A DNA stretch of 64,000 nt, taken from the NCBI GenBank assembly GCA_027488985.1, contig JAIYAR010000016.1:123874-187873 (forward strand), written 5' to 3'. The notes under the pieces were generated by a model, which was not told where the DNA came from, did no database searches, and saw only the letters and a list, made by a program, of their open reading frames with translations. Made by a program: the position numbers and the translations under genes. The stretch's first letter is position 1; the number at the start of each line of letters is the position of its first letter. Source of the DNA: Comamonadaceae bacterium (lineage in GTDB: Bacteria; Pseudomonadota; Gammaproteobacteria; Burkholderiales; Burkholderiaceae_C). Below, piece by piece: positions 1 to 7,530 of the stretch.

Positions 1-1275
1 CCGAGCGACTGGTGTACTGAGCGCCTGCAGCTTGCGCTCCAGCGTCGATGTGCTGGAGTTTTCGACATACACGCACTGCTTGCCAGTGCGTTTGCAAAAG
101 TCTTTCACCCTCCAGTACGCGTTGTGGCTGATACAACCAGTCTGGCAAATCACCAGATCAGCAGCAGCAAGGCTGGCGTCAAGCACAGACGCGTTGTCTT
201 CCACACCGCCATCATGGTGCGCAAACCGGCCGCCTACCCGCTCGACCACTTCGCGGTAGTTCGCGATGTTTCCGCTGCGCCCGCCTACACAAAGAACCAT
301 CTTCTGATGTAAGCGAACCGGCACAACGGCGCGCGCCGGGGAAGGGTTTCCGCCGGGCAATTCCTGCCGTGCAGTCCAGGATGACTCTTGGGCCACGCGC
401 TCTGCCGCCTGCAAACGGCGCCGTAGATCCGCGTTTTGCGCCTCCAGGGCTTCTTGTCGCTGAATCATGCGCTCCAGGCGAACTTTCAGGTCCTCTTTTT
501 CCTGCAGGTCGGGAATGGACTGCCGCAGGTTTTCCAAGTCCTCCGCCATAAACGCCAGGCGGCTGTCTTTGCGGATTGCTTCTGCGCGAGCCTGCACCAG
601 GGTGGCCTGCAAACGCTCCAATTCCGCATGCTTCTGCGCCATGACTCTCGTGATGCGTTCTTGCACTTTGCCCAACTCGCGACCCAGCACCGCGTTCTCT
701 TCAGCCAGTGCATTGAAGCGGGCTATCTCCAGCCGGACACCTGCACCCGCCTGATGCTGAAACATGTGCAAGTCCTTGCACATCGCATCACGTAGCGAAG
801 CCTCACACCGGGGATGGGTAAGCGCAGCCCAAAAGGCGCCAGCCACGTCGCCGGCCCTCAGATAGCGAACCCACAAGTCGGCTACAGCCAGCGAGTTCTT
901 GGCTGCTCTGAAAGCCTGAATTTCCCGCGCATATCGGGCCTCCAAATCGGCTTGCATCAGCTCCGCCAGTTTGCTTCGACGTGCGGCCTCCGAGACTGCA
1001 CCTGCGTGTATCTCATAGTCATTGGCCAGAGCGTTGGCCCCCAGAGATTTGTTGAGCAGGCGCCGGAGAACATCCATGGGCAGACACACGCCGATCAAGG
1101 GGCAATGGCAGTGACTGTCCAGTTCCCACAGGCGCCGCCTGCGGGAACCGGTTCCGCCTTCTGTACCCGAAGCTGCGGGTGGTGCGCCATACACTGACTC
1201 TGCAACTCTTGAAGGCTCCGAAAGCGCTATTATTTTCATAGCTTCTAGCGCATTATTCACGTGGGCTACAGGCAT
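1..1275 (-). CDS. DUF2325 domain protein (3' end beyond window)
   Basis: Reading the minus strand from ATG 1275 gives an open frame of 425 codons running off the left edge. Near the N-terminus is a Cys/His cluster, HCHCPLIGVCL (residues 55-65). A long charged, probably coiled-coil middle follows. The C-terminal domain starts near residue 326 with MVLCVGGRSGN, then HHDGGVEDN and the Cys-rich stretch CQTGCISHNAYW. This layout is that of DUF2325 proteins, whose function is unknown; the Cys/His motifs suggest metal or redox chemistry (inference). An in-frame stop lies just upstream of ATG 1275, which overlaps the stop of the preceding ORF as TAATG. Residues 9-18 are encoded by a copy of the dispersed palindromic repeat. 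Only the last few residues are likely to be missing. Confidence 0.85.
   Translation of the reverse strand, partial: MPVAHVNNALEAMKIIALSEPSRVAESVYGAPPAASGTEGGTGSRRRRLWELDSHCHCPLIGVCLPMDVLRRLLNKSLGANALANDYEIHAGAVSEAARRSKLAELMQADLEARYAREIQAFRAAKNSLAVADLWVRYLRAGDVAGAFWAALTHPRCEASLRDAMCKDLHMFQHQAGAGVRLEIARFNALAEENAVLGRELGKVQERITRVMAQKHAELERLQATLVQARAEAIRKDSRLAFMAEDLENLRQSIPDLQEKEDLKVRLERMIQRQEALEAQNADLRRRLQAAERVAQESSWTARQELPGGNPSPARAVVPVRLHQKMVLCVGGRSGNIANYREVVERVGGRFAHHDGGVEDNASVLDASLAAADLVICQTGCISHNAYWRVKDFCKRTGKQCVYVENSSTSTLERKLQALSTPVAR
1224..1251. repeat. dispersed palindromic repeat at the N-terminus of the DUF2325 gene
   Basis: GCGCTATTATTTTCATAGCT followed by TCTAGCGC has terminal GCGCTA/TAGCGC arms and differs from the ATAGCTGCTAGCGC core by one base. 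It encodes residues 9-18 of the DUF2325 protein. Confidence 0.65.
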
Positions 1276-1490
1276 TATTTATCTCCAAGCGAATCGGTGT
1301 TGGCGGGTGCTGCAGCAAGGAATCTTTCACGCCAAGCGAGGCGGGGGGCTTGCTGTTTGCGTCGAGCAGGTTTACCCGGGTGCAGCTCAGTCTCGGGTGC
1401 GCAGCAGGCACATAGGGCGCGATAGCGGCCATTTTGGCGCCAGTGCGCACTGGCATCTTCAGCCAACCAGCTCGTGACGGCGGAGCTCAT
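1275..1490 (-). CDS. small hypothetical protein, 71 aa, middle gene of DUF2325 operon
   Basis: I recognise no family. The start ATG (1490) overlaps the stop of the upstream gene as ATGA, and its own stop overlaps the DUF2325 start as TAATG. Such tight double overlap is the main evidence that it is translated. The product is basic and contains an Ala-Leu-Cys-Ala-Cys-Cys stretch near residue 27; no signal peptide or membrane segment is apparent. An alternative start 27 bases upstream (1517) would lengthen the overlap and is less economical. It may be a small partner of the DUF2325 protein, or a translated spacer that couples the flanking genes. Confidence 0.5.
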   Translation of the reverse strand: MSSAVTSWLAEDASAHWRQNGRYRALCACCAPETELHPGKPARRKQQAPRLAWRERFLAAAPANTDSLGDK

Positions 1491-1798
1491 TGCAGCCGCT
1501 CCGTACTGCTGCACCACGGCATGCCAGCCAGTCGCGTCGGACCCACATCCATACAGGCGAGCTCACTGCGCCAACCTTGACGCAAGGTCCACAGGAGTGC
1601 CTGAAAACCCGGCGAAAACAAGGGCACTTCCGAAAGTGCACCCAGATTGGCAATGATCTTGGCAATCATCAGCTCACGGTGGGCGGCGCAACGGCTTTGC
1701 GCATGCCCTGTCATCAACGCCAATGTGCTGGCGAGAAGCGCTTCGCTGCTTTGCAAGTCATAGCTTTCATCCTGATAGATATCCCGCTTGTTCTGCAT
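1487..1798 (-). CDS. conserved-looking hypothetical protein, 103 aa, first gene of DUF2325 operon
   Basis: The ATG at 1798 was chosen because an AGGAG Shine-Dalgarno sequence lies a few bases upstream; the frame stays open to 1843, but that start lacks a comparable site. The product begins MQNKRDIYQDESYDLQ and is predicted helical, with a central segment (MIAKIIANLGALSE) followed by SPGFQALLWTLRQGW. I know no function for it. The gene reads away from bfr, and a Fur-box-like palindrome lies about 50 bases upstream, so iron-repressed expression with the two downstream genes is likely (inference). Confidence 0.7.
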   Translation of the reverse strand: MQNKRDIYQDESYDLQSSEALLASTLALMTGHAQSRCAAHRELMIAKIIANLGALSEVPLFSPGFQALLWTLRQGWRSELACMDVGPTRLAGMPWCSSTERLQ

Positions 1799-1849
1799 CA
1801 CATCTCCTGAAAGCGCATGCACTGGATATACATGCTCAAACAAAGTCTA

Positions 1850-1868
1850 TGCGAATCATTCTCATTTG
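1850..1868. promoter_or_regulatory. Fur-box-like palindrome between orf103 and bfr
   Basis: The 19 bases ATGCGAATCATTCTCATTT match the GATAATGATAATCATTATC consensus well, especially the AATCATTCTCATT half. The site lies in the divergent intergenic region, so it could control the DUF2325 operon, bfr or both. Fur repression of iron-uptake genes is established in proteobacteria; its effect on bfr here cannot be read from sequence. Confidence 0.7.
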
Positions 1869-1881
1869 ACGAGGATTAACC

Positions 1882-1944
1882 ATGGACCCGGAGTGGGAAA
1901 TTTCAGAGGCTTTACGCGAGGGCCACGCACTCATCCTCAGATAA
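1882..1944 (+). CDS. possible 20-codon upstream ORF in the bfr leader
   Basis: ATG at 1882 is preceded by GAGG at usable spacing and opens a 20-codon frame (MDPEWEISEALREGHALILR) ending in TAA 26 bases before the bfr start codon. It lies between the Fur box and bfr. No family is recognised. It may be a leader peptide or chance; the only support is the ribosome-binding site and position. Confidence 0.25.
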   Translation: MDPEWEISEALREGHALILR

Positions 1945-1970
1945 TCAGACTTTCACTACAAGGAGCCCCC

Positions 1971-2447
1971 ATGAAAGGCGACGCACAAGTCATCGGCCAC
2001 CTGCAGGCCCAACTCAAGAACGAGTTAACCGCCATCAACCAGTACTTTTTGCACTACCGCATGTTCAAACACTGGGGCTTCGACAAGTTGGCAAAAAAGG
2101 AATACTCCGAATCCATTGGCGAGATGAAGCATGCCGACATGTTGATGGACCGTATCTTTATGCTGGACGGCCTGCCCAATCTGCAAGACTTGTCCAAAAT
2201 CTTGGTGGGCGAAAGCGTACCCGAGGCTCTGGAATGCGATCTCAAGGCGGAGCTTGGTGCGCAAGCCACCATCAAGGCGGGCATTGCCCATTGCGAATCT
2301 GTGCGCGACTACGTGTCACGTGATCTGCTGCAGCACATCCTGGACGACACCGAAGAGCACATCGACTTTCTGGAAACGCAGATCGACCTGATCGCCAAAG
2401 TGGGCCTACCCAACTACCTCCAGAGCCAGATGGGCGAGCTTTCTTAA
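1971..2447 (+). CDS. bfr: bacterioferritin
   Basis: The 158-residue product has the standard length and opens MKGDAQVIGHLQ. It stores iron as a ferric mineral inside a 24-subunit shell in the cytoplasm. Ferroxidase residues Glu18, Tyr25, Glu51, His54, Glu94 and His130 and the heme-ligand Met52 are all at E. coli Bfr positions. The position of E. coli Glu127 is Thr here (DDTEEH), so one metal-bridging ligand is missing; neighbouring Glu128 could substitute. AAGGAGC precedes ATG 1971. The gene diverges from the DUF2325 operon, and bfd, encoding the ferredoxin that helps release its iron, is 1 kb away. Confidence 0.97.
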   Translation: MKGDAQVIGHLQAQLKNELTAINQYFLHYRMFKHWGFDKLAKKEYSESIGEMKHADMLMDRIFMLDGLPNLQDLSKILVGESVPEALECDLKAELGAQATIKAGIAHCESVRDYVSRDLLQHILDDTEEHIDFLETQIDLIAKVGLPNYLQSQMGELS

Positions 2448-2460
2448 GCCAGCAACCCTG

Positions 2461-3228
2461 TCAGACGCGACCCGCATCAGCCAACATAGCCCGTCCTACA
2501 GACTGAAACGAAGCGTGAGACGAATCCAATAGTTTTTCGCCTACCAACAATCTGTAGGCTTTGGTCGCTGCCTGAGGCACTTTCTGGAGCCAAAAAAGGG
2601 CCTCATCATTTCTCCCACGCGCGGCAAGCATGCTGGCGTAATTGAATTGGCCCCGGAAGTCACCACCGCGGGCGCCTTTTTCAAACCACTCGAACGCCGC
2701 ATCCGCATCCCGTCGGACCACGCGACCATCCTCATAGAAGTAAGCGATCTTGGTCATGGACTTGGCGTGCCCCTGCTGTGCCGCGCGACGGTACCACTCG
2801 AGGGCGGCAGTTTCGTCTTTGCGCACACCTTGGCCGCTAGCCAGAAGATTGGCGTAGTTGTACATCCCAGCATCCAGGCCTTTGTGGGCGGCTTGGCGAA
2901 ACCAGTTGGCAGCCGCAAAATGATCCGGTTCAGTGCCCCAACCGTTGTCAAAGCAACGGCCGGCCATGTTCATCCCCATCACATGCCCTTGCTTGCCGGC
3001 TTTCAGGAACCACGACAAGGCTTCCACCGGATCGGCTGTGATGCCGTGACCCTCCAATAACCACTGGCCATAAATGACCTGCGCATCCGGGTGCCCCAAA
3101 CCGGCAGATTGCCGCATCCAGACCACTGCGATATGGGGCTCAGCGCCGGCCATGGCCTTCCAAACGTCGGGACTCATGGCAAGCACTTCGTCAAGAGACT
3201 CGGGCAGTTTTAGCGAAATCATAGTCAT
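2461..3228 (-). CDS. Sel1-repeat (TPR-like) protein
   Basis: The 255-residue protein consists almost wholly of Sel1-type repeats of about 36 residues, for example WFLKAGKQGHVMGMNMAG, WFRQAAHKGLDAGMYNYA and WYRRAAQQGHAKSMTKIA. Such repeats form superhelical protein-protein interaction scaffolds. No signal peptide is visible, so it is probably cytoplasmic. The frame is open up to 3273, but that start would place a Fur-box-like palindrome inside the gene, so ATG 3228 (or 3222) is preferred. No clear Shine-Dalgarno sequence is present. It converges on bfr and diverges from bfd. Its partner is unknown; context suggests a role in iron metabolism. Confidence 0.85.
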   Translation of the reverse strand: MTMISLKLPESLDEVLAMSPDVWKAMAGAEPHIAVVWMRQSAGLGHPDAQVIYGQWLLEGHGITADPVEALSWFLKAGKQGHVMGMNMAGRCFDNGWGTEPDHFAAANWFRQAAHKGLDAGMYNYANLLASGQGVRKDETAALEWYRRAAQQGHAKSMTKIAYFYEDGRVVRRDADAAFEWFEKGARGGDFRGQFNYASMLAARGRNDEALFWLQKVPQAATKAYRLLVGEKLLDSSHASFQSVGRAMLADAGRV

Positions 3229-3235
3229 CAAATAC

Positions 3236-3254
3236 AAATGCGAGTAATTCGTAA
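3236..3254. promoter_or_regulatory. Fur-box-like palindrome before Sel1-repeat gene
   Basis: AAATGCGAGTAATTCGTAA is an imperfect palindrome resembling the Fur consensus and lies immediately upstream of the preferred start of the Sel1-repeat gene. It is weaker than the site at 1850. Its placement between two iron-related genes raises the likelihood. Confidence 0.5.
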
Positions 3255-3355
3255 TACTATCAATAGTTGACATCTATGCGCTTGATGCAAGGCTCTGAAA
3301 GCCCTCTTTTGGTATCTCAGCCACAAAAAAGTACATAAATCTTTACGCATAATGC

Positions 3356-3376
3356 AAATGCGACAAATTCTTATTT
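3356..3376. promoter_or_regulatory. Fur-box-like palindrome before bfd and the TonB receptor operon
   Basis: The AT-rich segment reads AAATGCGACAAATTCTTATT plus one further T. It resembles two overlapping Fur half-sites and ends 37 bases before the bfd start. It is the likely operator for bfd and perhaps the downstream receptor-tonB-exbBD operon. Confidence 0.55.
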
Positions 3377-3413
3377 AGAATTACAGCATTGAAACCAACT
3401 GGTTAGCACCTCC

Positions 3414-3629
3414 ATGATTGTTTGCGTTTGCCACCGTGTTTCCGACAAAGAGATCCACCAACACGCCAGTGAAGGCAAGCGCTTTGAGGACATCCAGATT
3501 GACCTCGGCGTTGCAACCCAGTGCGGCCGCTGCGAAGACTGCGCACGCGACGTAGTTGAGCAATGCCATGCCAACGCTGCCATGGTGCACGGCGCCTGGA
3601 AAGCCATGGTCGTTACCCGTCGCGTTTAA
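3414..3629 (+). CDS. bfd: bacterioferritin-associated ferredoxin
   Basis: The 71-residue product has the BFD-type [2Fe-2S] ligand pattern: Cys4 and Cys6 in MIVCVCHRVSD, then Cys37 and Cys40 in QCGRCEDCA. Bfd docks on bacterioferritin and donates electrons to release stored iron, and is normally induced by iron starvation. A Fur-like site lies upstream and the catecholate receptor gene follows 124 bases downstream. The frame of the receptor overlaps the end of bfd, but the receptor's own start is at 3754. Confidence 0.93.
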   Translation: MIVCVCHRVSDKEIHQHASEGKRFEDIQIDLGVATQCGRCEDCARDVVEQCHANAAMVHGAWKAMVVTRRV

Positions 3630-3753
3630 CCTTTTTCACGCTAAACAGGAATGCTTCTTGTTTAGTCAAACTCACCAGCAAGCCACGTCGGCGCTACCCC
3701 AGGGTAGACGGGACATAGCCAGCAAATTCTTTCACTCGAATGTTTTGAGCGCT

Positions 3754-5994
3754 ATGCCCACATCCAAACCTTTAGACATTGCTTTTCCTCCCGCGGCGCC
3801 CGCAGCCGCCTTGTTGCCCCTGGGCGCCATGCTGCTGGCAGGCTCTTTTTCCGCACTCGCACAGGAATCGCTCAACGCCCCGGTCAAGTCGCTGAAGCAA
3901 ATCACGGTTACCGAACAACTGGAGGAGGAACAAGGCAAAGACTCCGTCCGTGCCACTACCACCAGTATCGGCAAAGGCAAACAAGACCTGCGTGACATTC
4001 CCCAGTCGATCACCGTCGTGACGGAAAAACTGGTCGACGATCGCAACCTGGACACCTTGAAAGAGGTGTTGCACAACACCGCAGGCGTGACTTTTTTGGC
4101 AGCTGAAGGTGGTGAAGAAGACATCCGCCTGCGCGGCTTTTCCCTGGCGCAAACCGGAGACATCTTTGTCGATGGCATGCGTGATCCGGCCTTCTATGAC
4201 CGCGACACGTTCAACAGCGACAAGATAGAGCTGTTGCGTGGCTCAGCCTCGATGCTATTCGGGCGAGGTTCCACTGGAGGTGCTGTCAACCAAAGCAGCA
4301 AGCAAGGCCGCGCGATTGACGATAACGAAGTGACAACCACCATCGGCAGCTACAACTACCGTCGGGTGACGGGCGACTTCAACATCCAAACCGGCGAGGA
4401 CTCTGGCCTGCGCATCAATGCGATGGTGACCAAAGCCGACAACAATGGCGCGGGCAGCAGCATCGACAAACGCGGCATTGCCGCCAACTACCGCTGGGGT
4501 ATCGGTACCAAAGACGAGTTCTCGGTGGGTCTTTACTCGCTGGACAACGACAACGGCATCAACTACGGCGTGCGTTGGATCCGGCCTACCTCTACCGCGG
4601 CGGCAACAACAGCAGGTTTGAACGAAGCTATTTCGCCGCAAACCTACTATGGCATGGCGAGCGACTACAACAAGGGCAACGCAGATTACGTGACTGCCAG
4701 CCATACCCACCGCTTTGACGACGACAGTGAACTTAAAACTTCCGTGCGCCGTGGTGTCTACACCCGTGACATGCGGGCCACACTCTGGAACTACGCCACA
4801 GGCACAGGTCTGAACAATTTTTCGGATGCGACGGTGCTGACACGCGGTTCGCAAAACAAGGGCGGTTCGCTCGACAGCAATTACATCCAAAGCGACTACA
4901 CCAGCAAATTCAAAGCATGGGGTTACCAACATGAAGTGTTCGCTGGTGTAGACCTCGGCTTTGAGCACAAAGACGTCTATCGCTACTCCGCCATCAACAA
5001 ACCGAGCACTACCGTAGGCTCCCCCAATGATGGCGCCGCCATCAATGAAGCTTCACGTGTCGTGGACATCGCGAATACCTACCGGGCTGACAACCTGGGC
5101 TTGTACGCCATGGACATGGTCAAAGTGGCTGAACACTGGAAGGTACTGGGCGGGACGCGCTTCGACCGTATGCGTGGAACTTTTGATACCTACTCGACCG
5201 CAGGTGTCATGAATGGCTCCTATGCCACAGAGTTCTCCAATTGGAGTCAACGTGTGGGCGTGCTCTTCCAACCGAGTGAATTGGCATCTTTCCACTTCTC
5301 GTACGGTACGTCGTTCAACGCATCAGCAGATGTGTACTCGTATGTGTACCAACCCAACGTAACCGCAGCGAACGCGACACGCGCCAGCAACACGCCGCCG
5401 GAGCAAAGCCGGAACATTGAAGTGGGTGCCAAGCTGGATTCGGCCGACAAACGTTACACCACACGTTGGGCGGTTTTCCAAAGCACCAAATTCAACGAGC
5501 GCAATACTGACCCGGACAGCGCTGCAACCACTTTCTTGCTTTCGGGAAAGCGCCACACCACGGGTCTGGAGGTGGATGCTTCCGGCCTCATCACACCCAA
5601 GTGGGAAATTTACGGTTCCTACATGTGGATGCCTGACGCCATGATTGATGAATCCAACTCCACGACCTCTGGTGCACGCCAGGGTGAACGCCCGGGCCTG
5701 ACGCCCATCCATAGTGGCACCGTGTGGACAACCTACCAGTTCACACCTGAGCTGCGCCTGGGCACGGGCGTGAATTTCCGCAGCGAACAAACACCTGCCA
5801 CCAACCCCGGTGTTGTCGCACCCGGCTACGCCACGCTCGACTTGATGGGTGAGTACAAATTCAATGAGAAAGCAGTACTCAAAGTCAACGTGACCAATGC
5901 GCTGAACAAGTTGTATGCCGACGGCTTATACACCTCGTTCTACACCCCGGGTCCGGGACGTAACGTCCAGGCCACTCTGAACCTGAAGTTCTAA
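3754..5994 (+). CDS. fiu: TonB-dependent catecholate siderophore receptor (Fiu-like)
   Basis: The 746-residue outer-membrane receptor begins with a signal peptide (hydrophobic core AAALLPLGAMLLAGSFSALA), followed by a TonB box-like segment LKQITVTEQ. A plug domain (QSITVVTEKLVDDRN; VLHNTAGVTF; ELLRGSASMLFGRGSTGG) precedes a 22-strand-type barrel ending in the terminal Phe of NVQATLNLKF. Fiu-type receptors import ferric catecholates and breakdown products of enterobactin. The next gene encodes the PiuC/YbiX hydroxylase that accompanies fiu in other bacteria. The frame is open back to 3556, but ATG 3754 places the signal peptide correctly. No siderophore synthesis genes are present, so use of foreign siderophores is likely. 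Confidence 0.92.
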   Translation: MPTSKPLDIAFPPAAPAAALLPLGAMLLAGSFSALAQESLNAPVKSLKQITVTEQLEEEQGKDSVRATTTSIGKGKQDLRDIPQSITVVTEKLVDDRNLDTLKEVLHNTAGVTFLAAEGGEEDIRLRGFSLAQTGDIFVDGMRDPAFYDRDTFNSDKIELLRGSASMLFGRGSTGGAVNQSSKQGRAIDDNEVTTTIGSYNYRRVTGDFNIQTGEDSGLRINAMVTKADNNGAGSSIDKRGIAANYRWGIGTKDEFSVGLYSLDNDNGINYGVRWIRPTSTAAATTAGLNEAISPQTYYGMASDYNKGNADYVTASHTHRFDDDSELKTSVRRGVYTRDMRATLWNYATGTGLNNFSDATVLTRGSQNKGGSLDSNYIQSDYTSKFKAWGYQHEVFAGVDLGFEHKDVYRYSAINKPSTTVGSPNDGAAINEASRVVDIANTYRADNLGLYAMDMVKVAEHWKVLGGTRFDRMRGTFDTYSTAGVMNGSYATEFSNWSQRVGVLFQPSELASFHFSYGTSFNASADVYSYVYQPNVTAANATRASNTPPEQSRNIEVGAKLDSADKRYTTRWAVFQSTKFNERNTDPDSAATTFLLSGKRHTTGLEVDASGLITPKWEIYGSYMWMPDAMIDESNSTTSGARQGERPGLTPIHSGTVWTTYQFTPELRLGTGVNFRSEQTPATNPGVVAPGYATLDLMGEYKFNEKAVLKVNVTNALNKLYADGLYTSFYTPGPGRNVQATLNLKF

Positions 5995-6021
5995 CCCCCA
6001 AACCACCTGCTAGCCACCGCC

Positions 6022-6705
6022 ATGCTTTTGCACCTGCCCGACCTGCTGACTCCACAAGAAGTTTCCCAAGCACAGCAACTCCTGAAAGACGCGCCGTGGG
6101 TGGACGGACGCAAAGGCACCGGCGAGCTGGCCAAGCAAGTCAAAAACAATGAGCAGCTGGATCACAACAGCGAGGTGGCGCGCAGCATCCGGGATATGGT
6201 GCTGCGCGGCTTGGACCGCAGCCCCACTTTCTTTTCAGCCGCTTTGCCCAAAAAAGTGTTTCCTCCCCGCCTGAACCGCTATGGGGGCGATACCAACTAC
6301 TACGGCAATCACATCGACGGCTCGGTGCGCTACATGCCCGGTAGCGGTCAGCGCCTGCGCACCGATGTGTCCTGCACCGTATTCCTCTCCAACCCGGACG
6401 ACTACGACGGTGGCGAACTGGCCATTGCCGACACCTATGGCGAACAAACGGTCAAACTCCCGGCCGGTCACGCGGTGCTCTACCCGGGCACCAGCCTGCA
6501 CCAAGTCAAGCCGGTCACCCGTGGAGAGCGTTTGGCTTGCTTTTTTTGGGTCGAGAGCCTGGTGCGCAGCGATGAGCAGCGCCGCATGCTCTATGAGCTG
6601 GACATGAATCTGCTCGCCATGCGACGCCGCCACGGCGACTCTGAAGAAACCACCGCACTGACCGGCGTGTACCACAACATGCTGCGCATGTGGGCCGACA
6701 CCTGA
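6022..6705 (+). CDS. piuC: Fe(II)/2-oxoglutarate-dependent PKHD-type hydroxylase (PiuC/YbiX)
   Basis: The 227-residue protein has the usual length of the YbiX/PiuC family. The iron-binding triad is visible as His97-x-Asp99 (NHIDGSVRY) and His160 (TSLHQV), with Arg170 ([10 protein letters not shown]) positioned to bind 2-oxoglutarate. The gene lies 27 bases after the receptor and 36 before tonB, so co-transcription is likely. PiuC homologues accompany siderophore receptors in many proteobacteria and are Fur-regulated; the substrate is not established. Confidence 0.93.
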   Translation: MLLHLPDLLTPQEVSQAQQLLKDAPWVDGRKGTGELAKQVKNNEQLDHNSEVARSIRDMVLRGLDRSPTFFSAALPKKVFPPRLNRYGGDTNYYGNHIDGSVRYMPGSGQRLRTDVSCTVFLSNPDDYDGGELAIADTYGEQTVKLPAGHAVLYPGTSLHQVKPVTRGERLACFFWVESLVRSDEQRRMLYELDMNLLAMRRRHGDSEETTALTGVYHNMLRMWADT

Positions 6706-6741
6706 GGACCTGCCGGATCCTGCCCCTTCGCACTCACACCT

Positions 6742-7479
6742 ATGACAACGCTTCCCCTCCTCCGACCGGGTTTTTTTCCAACCCTGAGCCGCAACACCAC
6801 TATCGTTTTGACCGTATTGGCATTGCATGGCGCAGTCCTTTGGGCCATGCAAAGCGGCCTGCTGCAGCGCGTGGCAGAAATCGTGGTGCCCGCTGAAATG
6901 CTCGTAGAAATCATGGCGCCAGCTCCCCCTGCTCCGGCACCACTTCCCACACCCCAACCCAAGGCCCCCACCAAGCCCCAAACCAAAGCACTCACCCCGT
7001 CAACACACATAGCCCCTAGCCCGGTGGCGACGGCTCAGCCGGCGCCCTCGCCTCTCGCCTTGGCTCCCAACGCTACCGCTCCGGCGCCCTCAGCGGCAGC
7101 ACCCACCGCGGTTGCCACTACCAACAACAGCCTGAGCGCCCAAGGCAACAGCAACGCACCGGCGGCACCGCTGGCTCCGCCCGCACCGCCCAAGCTCGAG
7201 CTTCCCTCCAGCGATGCCGACCACCTGAACAACGCCAGACCCGCCTACCCTGCGGCCAGCAAGCGCTTGCGGCAAACAGGGCTGGTTGTGGTGCGTGTAT
7301 TCATCGATGCCGATGGACAGGCCAGCCGGGCCAGCATCAAACAAAGCAGCGGCTTTGAGGAGCTTGACCAGGGCACTGTGGAGATCGTTCTCAAACGGCG
7401 CTACGCACCGGGCAAACGGGATGGCGTGCCACAAGGCATGTGGTACGACGTGCCAATCGACTGGAATTTGAAGCGCTAA
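6742..7479 (+). CDS. tonB: TonB energy transducer
   Basis: The 245-residue protein has one N-terminal transmembrane helix (TTIVLTVLALHGAVLWAM), a Pro/Ala-rich periplasmic linker (about residues 55-155), and a TonB C-terminal domain starting near RPAYPAASKRLRQTG and ending DVPIDWNLKR. It spans the periplasm and passes proton-motive energy from ExbB-ExbD to outer-membrane receptors such as the one encoded upstream. It lies 51 bases before exbB in the same operon. The start follows a weak ribosome-binding site. Confidence 0.93.
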   Translation: MTTLPLLRPGFFPTLSRNTTIVLTVLALHGAVLWAMQSGLLQRVAEIVVPAEMLVEIMAPAPPAPAPLPTPQPKAPTKPQTKALTPSTHIAPSPVATAQPAPSPLALAPNATAPAPSAAAPTAVATTNNSLSAQGNSNAPAAPLAPPAPPKLELPSSDADHLNNARPAYPAASKRLRQTGLVVVRVFIDADGQASRASIKQSSGFEELDQGTVEIVLKRRYAPGKRDGVPQGMWYDVPIDWNLKR

Positions 7480-7530
7480 GCCGCTCCCATCTTTTTTTAT
7501 TCCCTTTTTTGCATCAATTACGGAGTTTTT

